Assembly (NCBI GenBank): GCA_947472635.1
Contig: CANJDY010000036.1
Span: forward strand, 1 to 13,174
Direction of reading: 5' to 3'
DNA length: 13,174 bases
From: Chitinophagaceae bacterium
Lineage (GTDB): Bacteria > Bacteroidota > Bacteroidia > Chitinophagales > Chitinophagaceae
The position numbers were made by a program, and so were the translations under genes. Below are positions 7,239 to 13,174 of the stretch, piece by piece. Each line of letters opens with the position of its first letter. The stretch's first letter is position 1. Under the pieces are notes generated by a model. It did not search any database. It was not told where the DNA came from and saw only the letters and a program-made list of their open reading frames with translations.

Positions 7239-8270
7239 TTAATCAATTTTAAATTTTCGAAATCTTCCAACTCTAAACTTAATTTGATTCCAAATAAAAG
7301 AAGGCAGAATCAATTTTATAGCAGTAGTTGAAAGTTTAAAAAAAATTAAACCACTGTCAACGAGGTGTTCTTTTAGTCTTAAATAAATCGATTTAATTGG
7401 ATACCTATCATTAACTTTAAAGATTTTTTGCATTGTGTAATAATCGGCCTCACTATCAATTTTAATTACAGAAGGCTGGCTAAAAGATTTCAACCGTTGT
7501 GCAATATTTTGAGTATTCCAGTCTTCTTCATTCAGTGTATGCGTTCCATCATTACCAAAGCCAATATTTTGGACAAGATTTTGATTAGGAATAATTGCTA
7601 TGCCTGTATTTTTGACGAGTGAAAAATGCCATTGAATATCCCAAATATGATTTTGGGGTAATCTTATTTCAGGAAATCTATTATCTAAAAACTTGATAAA
7701 AGATTTGTTGTGTTTGAATGAAACTTTATATATTTTCCTTATTAATTTTTTCTGTCCTTCAAGATCATATTCAAAATATTTCCAAGCTCTTTTCCAGGTA
7801 GCCCATCCCCAGTTGTGTGAAAAAAAAGAATAATAATAATCCCCATCCCCCCTTTTAATTCCAAATTGGAAATTATTGCCCCCAATATGCATGATCTTAT
7901 CATTAAATCGATAACGTTCCAACAATGTTGAGCAATAACTGAAAAAGCTTAGATCTGGGAGACAATCATCTTCTAAAATTACCCCCTCATCAACATGGTC
8001 AAAGAACCAAGTAATAGCGTTGCAAACAGCTTTACCACAGCCTATATTTTCTTCAAGAAATAGCGAAGTAACTTTGCAGGGCCAATCAATCATGTTTAAC
8101 ACCAAACTCCTGGTTTGATCACAAATTATTTTTTCACCCTCCTTAGTTCGTCTTGGCCCATCGGCAGCGATGAACAATTGAGTAGGTTTTATTTTCCGAA
8201 TAACCTCAAAAACTTTTTTAGTTGTTCTTGGTCGGTTAAATATTATAAATAGTATTGGTTTAGTAAACAA
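7239..8270 (-). CDS. GT-A-fold nucleotide-sugar glycosyltransferase-like protein
   Basis: A 343-residue protein of the group often annotated as glycosyltransferase or HlpA-like in Bacteroidota surface-glycan clusters; its N-terminal domain resembles GT2/GT13 (GNT-I-like) enzymes. It begins KPILFIIFNRPRTTKKVFE (4-22), followed by LFIAADGPR (32-40), ENIGCGKAVCNAI (74-86) and GVILEDDCLPD (96-106). EDD at 100-102 takes the place of the DXD metal-binding site. SHNWGWATWKRAWKYF lies mid-protein, a hallmark of the group. It probably transfers a sugar to the growing chain in the cytoplasm. The start is TTG at 8270. An in-frame TAA lies four codons upstream, there is no ATG before the first conserved strand, and the gap to the FkbM gene is 14 bp. 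Specificity is unknown. Confidence 0.87.
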   Translation of the reverse strand: MFTKPILFIIFNRPRTTKKVFEVIRKIKPTQLFIAADGPRRTKEGEKIICDQTRSLVLNMIDWPCKVTSLFLEENIGCGKAVCNAITWFFDHVDEGVILEDDCLPDLSFFSYCSTLLERYRFNDKIMHIGGNNFQFGIKRGDGDYYYSFFSHNWGWATWKRAWKYFEYDLEGQKKLIRKIYKVSFKHNKSFIKFLDNRFPEIRLPQNHIWDIQWHFSLVKNTGIAIIPNQNLVQNIGFGNDGTHTLNEEDWNTQNIAQRLKSFSQPSVIKIDSEADYYTMQKIFKVNDRYPIKSIYLRLKEHLVDSGLIFFKLSTTAIKLILPSFIWNQIKFRVGRFRKFKID

Positions 8271-8284
8271 TATATACGCTTAAA

Positions 8285-9109
8285 TTATTTCTTAATAGCA
8301 ACAATATTTTGAAATTGAAATATTTCATTGATCGACTTGTATTTACCCAATGGTAGAAGTTCGTTTGTATTTAACCGGTAAAATTCATAGCCACGCAATA
8401 TAGTATAGAAATCTTTTAGGAAAACCCGGGATATTATATTCATTTCGTTAAATTCAAATTGAATAATATTTATAGAATTTGAATTGATCATTCTTTGAGC
8501 ACCTTTCAAAACATTTAATTCATTGCCTTCGGTATCAATTTTTAGGAAATCAATTGTAGTAATCCCATTCATTGAACAATAGTCATCAATAGAATTGATA
8601 CTTATTTCTTCGCTTACAACTTTCTGCTGGTTATGGATTTCTGACAATACCTCAGCGTATAAGGAAGCGTGCTGATTGGCAAAGCCATCATTATAGTGGT
8701 ACATTTCAGTTTTACATGAAACAAACCCTAACCCAACATTATTTAATATTACATTATCATGGTTGCAATTTGCTTTTAACAATCTATAGGAGCTAGAAAT
8801 TGGTTCAAAAGCATGGATTATTGCATTGGGGAAAACACCATGTAAAATATTTGCGAAATCACCCCTATTTGCTCCAACATCAAATAATACAGGTTGATTT
8901 ATATTTTTAAATCTATTGTTTAGGAAAACTTTAATAAGAAAATCTTCCCCGCAATTCTCTTCTAAGTGTTTTAAAATTCCCATTTCTTGATACGCGGTCA
9001 TTACTAGTGAAACTTTTTTAATATGAGCAATATGTTTGATAAGATTTACAGCTACTGCTTTATCTTTTTTACAAAGCCATTTATTAAATAATTTAAAGAA
9101 AATCGACAT
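8285..9109 (-). CDS. FkbM-family methyltransferase
   Basis: A 274-residue SAM-dependent O-methyltransferase of the FkbM family. The SAM-binding motif I is VLFDVGANRGDF (74-85), followed by HAFEP (99-103). IDFLKIDTEGNELNVLKGA (186-204) and IIQFEFNE are the characteristic FkbM blocks. The first 70 residues form a basic, mainly helical extension seen in many polysaccharide-cluster members. It probably methylates a hydroxyl of a sugar in the surface glycan. It sits 21 bp downstream of wzt. In some ABC-dependent O-antigen systems a methyl (or phosphate) cap ends chain growth and is recognised by the Wzt C-terminal domain, so this enzyme is a candidate capping activity; that is inference from position only. 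The ATG start is at 9109, with no convincing Shine-Dalgarno sequence. Confidence 0.92.
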   Translation of the reverse strand: MSIFFKLFNKWLCKKDKAVAVNLIKHIAHIKKVSLVMTAYQEMGILKHLEENCGEDFLIKVFLNNRFKNINQPVLFDVGANRGDFANILHGVFPNAIIHAFEPISSSYRLLKANCNHDNVILNNVGLGFVSCKTEMYHYNDGFANQHASLYAEVLSEIHNQQKVVSEEISINSIDDYCSMNGITTIDFLKIDTEGNELNVLKGAQRMINSNSINIIQFEFNEMNIISRVFLKDFYTILRGYEFYRLNTNELLPLGKYKSINEIFQFQNIVAIKK

Positions 9110-9130
9110 ACTTTTTATGTTATTAAAATT

Positions 9131-10417
9131 TTATAATTCTAAAATAAATTTAGCCCTTGTTAAATTTTTACAAATTTTTGGAAGACCATAACTCTTTGTT
9201 TTAAAATAATCTCCCCCTGTTACGGTTACAGTAACCACATTTTCAACCAAATCATATGTCTTATCCTCACCATATCCAATAAAGGCTGTTAATGAATATT
9301 CGCCATTTGCCAAAGCCAAATCTTTTATTTCACAGACAACGGAACTAGATTTTTTCTTTACATCGATATTTTCATTTGTAAAATTGCTCCGGACAAGAAA
9401 GACTATTTGGTTTTTATTATCTATGAGTGCATAGCTTACCACAACTGAATTGAAAATTTCGGGGTAACAGTTATTTTGAAAAGTCAAAGTGAATTTATAA
9501 TCACTACCTGATTTCAAATGTTGCACAATTTGATTTTCAGCATTTTTAATATAAAAATCAGTCATTTTCAACTTCCCATTCCCATTTCTATCTTTTCGAT
9601 GCTCAATTGAAACGTTATAATTAATCTTATTGGATTGGTGGTATTCATCTAAGCAATTATGAACATCTCCTGAAAACAGGATTTCACCTTTCTCCAAATA
9701 TATGGCTGAAGAACAAAGATTTTCAATTGCAGTCATATTATGGCTCACAAATAAAACAGTTCGCCCTTCTCCCTGACTTACTTCTTTCATTTTTCCTAAG
9801 GCTTTTTTTTGAAATTCAATATCTCCAACCGCAAGTACTTCATCAACAATCAACAGTTCAGGCTCTAAGTGTGCTGCCACTGAAAATGCAAGTCTTACAT
9901 ACATTCCAGAGGAATACCTTTTTACCGGAGTATCGATATATCTTTCCACTCCGGAAAAATCAATAATCTCATCAAGTTTTGTTTTTATCTCCCATTTAGT
10001 CATTCCCAGAATGGATCCATTTAAAAAAATATTTTCTCTACCACTTAATTCGGGATGAAATCCGGTACCCACCTCTAGTAAACTGGCTACCCTACCTTTT
10101 ATTTTAACAGATCCTATTGTTGGAGATGTTGTACGGCTTAATATTTTTAATAAAGTACTCTTTCCCGAACCATTCCGGCCAATAATACCAAGTACTTCAC
10201 CTTGTGCCACATCAAAATTGATGTTATTTAATGCCCAAACATAATCGCTCGTTCCTTGCTGGGTTCGGTCGTTAACTTCGCCAATTTTTAAATAAGGATC
10301 TTCCTTACCCCTTATTCGATGCCAGGCTCTATTGAAATCATGTGCAAAAGAACCAGTCCCAACAGTACCTAGTCTATATTGCTTGGAAAGATGCTCTACT
10401 TGAATAACTGAACTCAA
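9131..10417 (-). CDS. wzt: Polysaccharide ABC exporter ATPase with C-terminal glycan-binding domain
   Basis: ATPase subunit of the Wzm/Wzt exporter that moves undecaprenyl-linked polysaccharide across the inner membrane. The 428-residue protein has Walker A GRNGSGKST (80-88), the Wzt hallmark EVGTGFHPELSGRENI (115-130), signature YSSGM (168-172), Walker B LLIVDE (188-193) and the H-loop histidine at 226. From about residue 255 a beta-rich domain follows (for example FTLTFQNN and GEYSLTAFIGYG), matching the Wzt_C domain that recognises the cognate glycan or its cap. The start is TTG at 10417; upstream in-frame codons include TAA and no ATG precedes the conserved first strand. G+C is higher in the ATPase half (25/60 in 9841-9900) than in the C-terminal half (17/60 in 9481-9540). 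It follows wzm after 31 bp. Confidence 0.96.
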   Translation of the reverse strand: MSSVIQVEHLSKQYRLGTVGTGSFAHDFNRAWHRIRGKEDPYLKIGEVNDRTQQGTSDYVWALNNINFDVAQGEVLGIIGRNGSGKSTLLKILSRTTSPTIGSVKIKGRVASLLEVGTGFHPELSGRENIFLNGSILGMTKWEIKTKLDEIIDFSGVERYIDTPVKRYSSGMYVRLAFSVAAHLEPELLIVDEVLAVGDIEFQKKALGKMKEVSQGEGRTVLFVSHNMTAIENLCSSAIYLEKGEILFSGDVHNCLDEYHQSNKINYNVSIEHRKDRNGNGKLKMTDFYIKNAENQIVQHLKSGSDYKFTLTFQNNCYPEIFNSVVVSYALIDNKNQIVFLVRSNFTNENIDVKKKSSSVVCEIKDLALANGEYSLTAFIGYGEDKTYDLVENVVTVTVTGGDYFKTKSYGLPKICKNLTRAKFILEL

Positions 10418-10448
10418 AATATATTAAATTTATAATTAAATATCCCCC

Positions 10449-11312
10449 CTACACCGTATCCATAAAAGTCCGCTCCACCTTACTAAAAATCACCATACCT
10501 ATTAACAACATCACTACAATAAATCCCCCACTATACAATAATCCCCAAGAATCCACCGTGCCAGTTCCAAAAAGGCTATAGCGAAAAGCTTCCACAATGG
10601 GCGTTAAAGGATTCCAAGCAATCCAGGATACAAAAGATTTGTTTTTTAAGAATGACAACGGATAGGCTACCGGTGTGGCATACATGAGTAATTGTACCGC
10701 AAAACCAATTAGTATAGAAAAGTCGCGGTACTTGGTGGTAAGCGAGGAGATAATAATGCCCAATCCCAAACCCATTCCGGCCATCATTAGTACCAGCAAA
10801 GGTATCAGTAACCAACTTGTACCCATATAAAAATGATGTTGCTTCATTCCAAACCATCCCATTACCGCCAGCAGTAAAATAAATTGAATAGCAAACTTCA
10901 CCATATTACTCATCACTGAACTGAGCGGCATTACCAACCTTGGAAAATACACTTTTCCAAAGATGCCCGCATTGGCAAGAAATGTATTAGAAGTGGCAGT
11001 AAGACAGGCACTAAAATAATTCCAAATGCTAATACCACTCATATAAAACAATACTGGCTCAATACCATCGGTTGGTATATTGGCAATTTTCCCAAACACC
11101 ATCAAAAAGACAATTGCGGTAAATACTGGTTGGATAAAATGCCAGAGCGGTCCTAGAATCGTTTGCTTATACTGTGCAGTGAAATCACGCATTACAAATA
11201 ACCATAGCAAATCGCGGTATCGCCATAGTTCCCTAACATTTAGATCCAATAAGGCAGCTTTTGGCCTGATGACCAAATCCCAGGTTAATTGGTTTTTTTG
11301 GGTCGTTATCAC
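10449..11312 (-). CDS. wzm: Polysaccharide ABC exporter permease
   Basis: ABC-2-type membrane subunit of the polysaccharide exporter, 287 residues. The N-terminal amphipathic segment WDLVIRPKAALLDL (11-24) and RELWRYRDLLWLFVMRDF (27-44) precede the conserved YKQTILGPLWHFIQP (48-62). About six hydrophobic segments follow, roughly at 54-76, 88-108, 126-154, 165-190, 197-219 and 258-277. The C-terminus FSKVERTFMDTV is typical. It forms the channel with a second copy and two Wzt subunits. The start is GTG at 11312: the in-frame upstream codons reach a TAA with no ATG, GTG or TTG, and eight adenines stand just before it on the coding strand. The upstream leader is the octamer repeat. G+C is higher than in downstream genes (28/60 in 10741-10800). 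Confidence 0.96.
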   Translation of the reverse strand: MITTQKNQLTWDLVIRPKAALLDLNVRELWRYRDLLWLFVMRDFTAQYKQTILGPLWHFIQPVFTAIVFLMVFGKIANIPTDGIEPVLFYMSGISIWNYFSACLTATSNTFLANAGIFGKVYFPRLVMPLSSVMSNMVKFAIQFILLLAVMGWFGMKQHHFYMGTSWLLIPLLVLMMAGMGLGLGIIISSLTTKYRDFSILIGFAVQLLMYATPVAYPLSFLKNKSFVSWIAWNPLTPIVEAFRYSLFGTGTVDSWGLLYSGGFIVVMLLIGMVIFSKVERTFMDTV

Positions 11313-11324
11313 GTTTTTTTTGGG

Positions 11325-11444
11325 TTTAGGGGTTTATTTGTTTAGAGGTTTAGGGGTTTAGGGGTTTATTAGTTTAGAGGTTTAGGGGTTTATTAGTTTA
11401 GAGGTTTAGGGGTTTATTAGTTTAGAGGTTTAGGTGTTTAGAAT
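11325..11444. repeat. Nested octamer / 24-bp tandem repeat between GT4 and wzm
   Basis: On the plus strand this is an array of octamers all beginning TTTA. The ordered unit is TTTAGAGG, TTTAGGGG, TTTATTAG (24 bp). Exact copies are at 11373-11396 and 11397-11420. A 32-bp copy with one extra TTTAGGGG is at 11341-11372. A partial 16-bp copy (TTTAGGGG, TTTATTTG) is at 11325-11340 and a decayed copy (TTTAGAGG, TTTAGGTG, TTTAGAAT) is at 11421-11444. The last copy supplies the end of the GT4 coding region, whose final codons CTA AAC ACC TAA come from it. Each 24-mer carries a stop codon in all three frames on both strands. The octamer TTTAGGGG resembles telomere repeats, but nothing suggests a chromosome end. 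There are no spacers, so it is not a CRISPR array. Confidence 0.97.
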
Positions 11445-12542
11445 CTTGCTCCAATTATCCTTATACTTGTTATATCCAAACCTATTAAGCACCTTTTCAC
11501 GGTTGGGTATATACGATTGTTGGTTTTTAAAAACTTGATTGATGGCAGCCGCAATTTCAACTACCTCATTTGGATTCACCAGCAGCCCAAAGTCTCCATT
11601 GCCCAAAGCATCTACCGAACCATCCCTATTACCGCCTATTACAGGCTTGCCGTAAAACATGGCCTCTATAAATACCAATCCGAAACCCTCCTTTTTACTG
11701 GGCATAATATAGAGATTGGCAATGCTGTAATGAGCTGCCAATTCCTCATCTGAAACAAATCCGGTGAAAATTATTTGATGTTGTAAATCCAATCCAGCAA
11801 TAACAGAATCTAGCCTTTTCCTTTCTGCTGCATCATATTTACCCACCAATAAATATTTGATAGAAGGAAATTCTATTGCAAGCATTTTCATAGCATACAA
11901 TACATTATCGTATCCTTTATATTGCTCCTTGGAGGAAAGTCGGGTTAGCGTCATTAACACCTTGTCTTGACCGCTAAACCCATAGCGTTGCAACAGCGCT
12001 TCCGCTTTGTCATTATTTGTTGGAATTTCCAAATATGGATTTAGGCAATTATTTAAAATGCTAACTCTGTGATTGGCTAATTTTTGAACAGCCACCATTT
12101 TATTTTTTGTAAATTGACTTACCGCAAGTACCCTGCTACATTTACTGAGCATCCTTTTTTTTATAAAAGAAAATGGACTCCATACTTCAATTCCATGTGC
12201 CAGTAAAATCAATTCCGTTTTGGGCGAAAACGTTTTTATTAAAAATCCTGCCAGCAATAAATTACTGTGACTTAATATCACCTGACGACTATTGATTCCC
12301 TTTCTAACCGCTTCATACACAAACCTCCATTTATTTTCTCCAAAACCACTGAACACCGACGCTGGAAAATATCTTTCATCTACATCCCCCTGTTTATCAT
12401 ACATTGAAAAAATGCTCACCGTTTCACCCAATTGCTCAGTGGCTATATCCTGTAATACCTTTCCAACTACCCTGGACACTTTTTCAATCCCCCCAGTAGC
12501 AGAAAACATATTGAGCGTGAGTAAAAGTGTGCCTTTAAGCAT
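11430..12542 (-). CDS. Family 4 glycosyltransferase (GT-B fold)
   Basis: Retaining GT-B glycosyltransferase of 370 residues from the chosen start. The N-terminal half has LLLTLNMFSATGGIEKVSR and the acceptor-side block LILLAHGIEVWSP. The donor half has MTLTRLSSKEQYKGYDN, YLLVGKYD, the conserved IIFTGFVSDEELAAHY and PSKKEGFGLVFIEAMFYG, giving a canonical EX7E pair at E285 and E293, then GKPVIGGNRDGS. The frame is open to a TTG at 12557, but I prefer the ATG at 12542: it overlaps the upstream asparagine-synthase gene by only 8 bp and begins just before the first strand. The TAA stop at 11430-11432 lies inside the tandem repeat, so the last few codons derive from repeat sequence. Donor unknown; it probably acts early in glycan assembly. 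Confidence 0.92.
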   Translation of the reverse strand: MLKGTLLLTLNMFSATGGIEKVSRVVGKVLQDIATEQLGETVSIFSMYDKQGDVDERYFPASVFSGFGENKWRFVYEAVRKGINSRQVILSHSNLLLAGFLIKTFSPKTELILLAHGIEVWSPFSFIKKRMLSKCSRVLAVSQFTKNKMVAVQKLANHRVSILNNCLNPYLEIPTNNDKAEALLQRYGFSGQDKVLMTLTRLSSKEQYKGYDNVLYAMKMLAIEFPSIKYLLVGKYDAAERKRLDSVIAGLDLQHQIIFTGFVSDEELAAHYSIANLYIMPSKKEGFGLVFIEAMFYGKPVIGGNRDGSVDALGNGDFGLLVNPNEVVEIAAAINQVFKNQQSYIPNREKVLNRFGYNKYKDNWSKILNT

Positions 12543-13174
12543 TTTGATGATGGGCAATTAATGTAGAACTGAGGTATTGCGACCAGTGTATTTCACCCGC
12601 TTTAAATTTCTTGAAATTACCATGGGTGTCATTTCCAAGTAGATCTCTTGCATAGTCGCTGTTGATCAGCCATTCTTTAAAAGGAAATGTAAAGCCCATC
12701 TTGGGCCGGTTCCAGATAATCTCAGGCAATATATCTTTAAACGAATCAATCAATAATTGTTTACCCAAGGCACCGCCATATTTTACAGAAGAACTTATCT
12801 GAAGTGAAAGCCTGGTAAAATCCGCATCCAAAAAAGGCATTCTTATCTCAAGGCCATGAGCCATACTCATCACATCCGCATCGCGTAACAATTGATTCTG
12901 CATGTACAAATTGGTCTCCATCCAGCTTGCCTGATTTTGCGGTGTCAGTTGATCAATATCAGTCAATACAGGACTTTCAGAAAGTAACTGCCAAACTTCA
13001 TGCTCATAAGCCCCAAGCTGGATGGCAATTTCATTGGGCGTAAATTGACCGCGCAAAAAAAGATAGCGACCTATCGGCCCCGCAATACTTAAATATACCA
13101 GCCGCCTGAATTTTTTTATTGCACTAAACTTACCCGCTCTCAAAATAGTATTGGGAAACTGTTTGAAAAACAAA
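12535..13174 (-). CDS. Asparagine-synthase-type glutamine amidotransferase, C-terminal part (cut by window edge)
   Basis: Only the last 213 residues are inside the window; the frame is still open at 13174. The fragment carries the end of the asparagine synthase ATP-pyrophosphatase domain: METNLYMQNQLLRDADVMSM (85-104 of the fragment) runs into AHGLEIRMPFLDADF, and RPKMGFTFPFKEWL follows. The N-terminal glutaminase domain (catalytic Cys2) and the SGGxDS ATP-binding motif should lie beyond the edge, so activity cannot be judged. AsnB-like proteins with this C-terminus are frequent in exopolysaccharide and O-antigen clusters, where they are thought to amidate uronic acids or other carboxylated sugars rather than make asparagine; that is inference from context. 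It overlaps the downstream GT4 gene by 8 bp. G+C is relatively high (27/60 in 12841-12900). Confidence 0.93.
   Translation of the reverse strand, partial: LFFKQFPNTILRAGKFSAIKKFRRLVYLSIAGPIGRYLFLRGQFTPNEIAIQLGAYEHEVWQLLSESPVLTDIDQLTPQNQASWMETNLYMQNQLLRDADVMSMAHGLEIRMPFLDADFTRLSLQISSSVKYGGALGKQLLIDSFKDILPEIIWNRPKMGFTFPFKEWLINSDYARDLLGNDTHGNFKKFKAGEIHWSQYLSSTLIAHHQNA

Noticed and set aside
10418..10448. Regulatory element between wzm and wzt (six-G run plus A+T-rich imperfect palindrome)
   Set aside because: The G run is too far from the TTG start to act as a ribosome site and the palindrome is imperfect in nearly pure A+T sequence.
10576..10857. Second minus-strand frame inside wzm
   Set aside because: It lies in another frame of the conserved permease and encodes no recognisable motif.
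11080..11361. Plus-strand open frame of 93 codons running into the repeat
   Set aside because: It is antisense to the well-supported wzm gene and its end is made of repeat sequence; no recognisable domain.
11322..11364. G-quadruplex formed by the G runs of the plus strand
   Set aside because: Four runs of three or more G exist (11322, 11329, 11353, 11361), but the middle loop is 20 nt and the transcript strand is C-rich, so an RNA quadruplex is excluded and a DNA one is weak.
11325..11444. CRISPR-like or telomere-like array
   Set aside because: The units are contiguous octamers without spacers, so it is not CRISPR; both sides are ordinary coding DNA, so it is not a replicon end.
1..13174. 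Mobile element or defence system hidden in the cluster
   Set aside because: No transposase, integrase, nuclease, toxin-antitoxin pair or flanking inverted repeats were found; every long frame is explained by glycan synthesis or export.

Overview
The window holds part of a surface-polysaccharide (O-antigen or capsule type) gene cluster. It probably comes from a Bacteroidota bacterium, perhaps a Chitinophagaceae-like lineage. This placement is inference from four things: strong A+T richness, no convincing Shine-Dalgarno sequences, a TAnnTTTG-type -7 element in the one sizeable plain intergenic gap, and the general look of the proteins. All thirteen genes lie on the minus strand, so the direction of transcription is from high to low coordinates. 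Packing is tight: four gene pairs overlap and most other gaps are under 35 bp. No tRNA, rRNA, transposase, integrase or CRISPR array was seen.

Layout in transcription order. (1) 13174-12535: the C-terminal end of an asparagine-synthase-type amidotransferase that runs off the window. (2) 12542-11430: a family-4 glycosyltransferase. (3) 11444-11325: a nested tandem repeat built on octamers such as TTTAGGGG. (4) 11312-10449 and 10417-9131: the permease (Wzm) and ATPase (Wzt, with a C-terminal glycan-recognition domain) of an ABC-type polysaccharide exporter. (5) 9109-8285: an FkbM-type methyltransferase. (6) 8270-7239: a GT-A-fold glycosyltransferase-like protein. (7) A 176-bp gap with a possible weak internal promoter. 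(8) 7062-89: a class I SAM methyltransferase, a GT4, a WfgS-like GT2, another GT4, a WbsX-type GH99-like protein and two GT2 enzymes.

Working model (inference from family knowledge): the glycosyltransferases build a glycan on a lipid carrier at the inner face of the cytoplasmic membrane. The methyltransferases and the amidotransferase decorate sugars. Wzm/Wzt then exports the finished chain, with the Wzt C-terminal domain checking its identity or its terminal group. No Wzx flippase, Wzy polymerase or initiating sugar-phosphate transferase is present, which fits ABC-dependent export with initiation encoded elsewhere.

The most notable features are the nested octamer/24-bp repeat, whose last copy supplies the stop codon of a glycosyltransferase gene, and a drop in G+C that falls inside wzt at about the boundary between the ATPase and glycan-recognition domains. 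I do not see evidence of a wholly new biological system. The rest reads as a typical variable polysaccharide locus.
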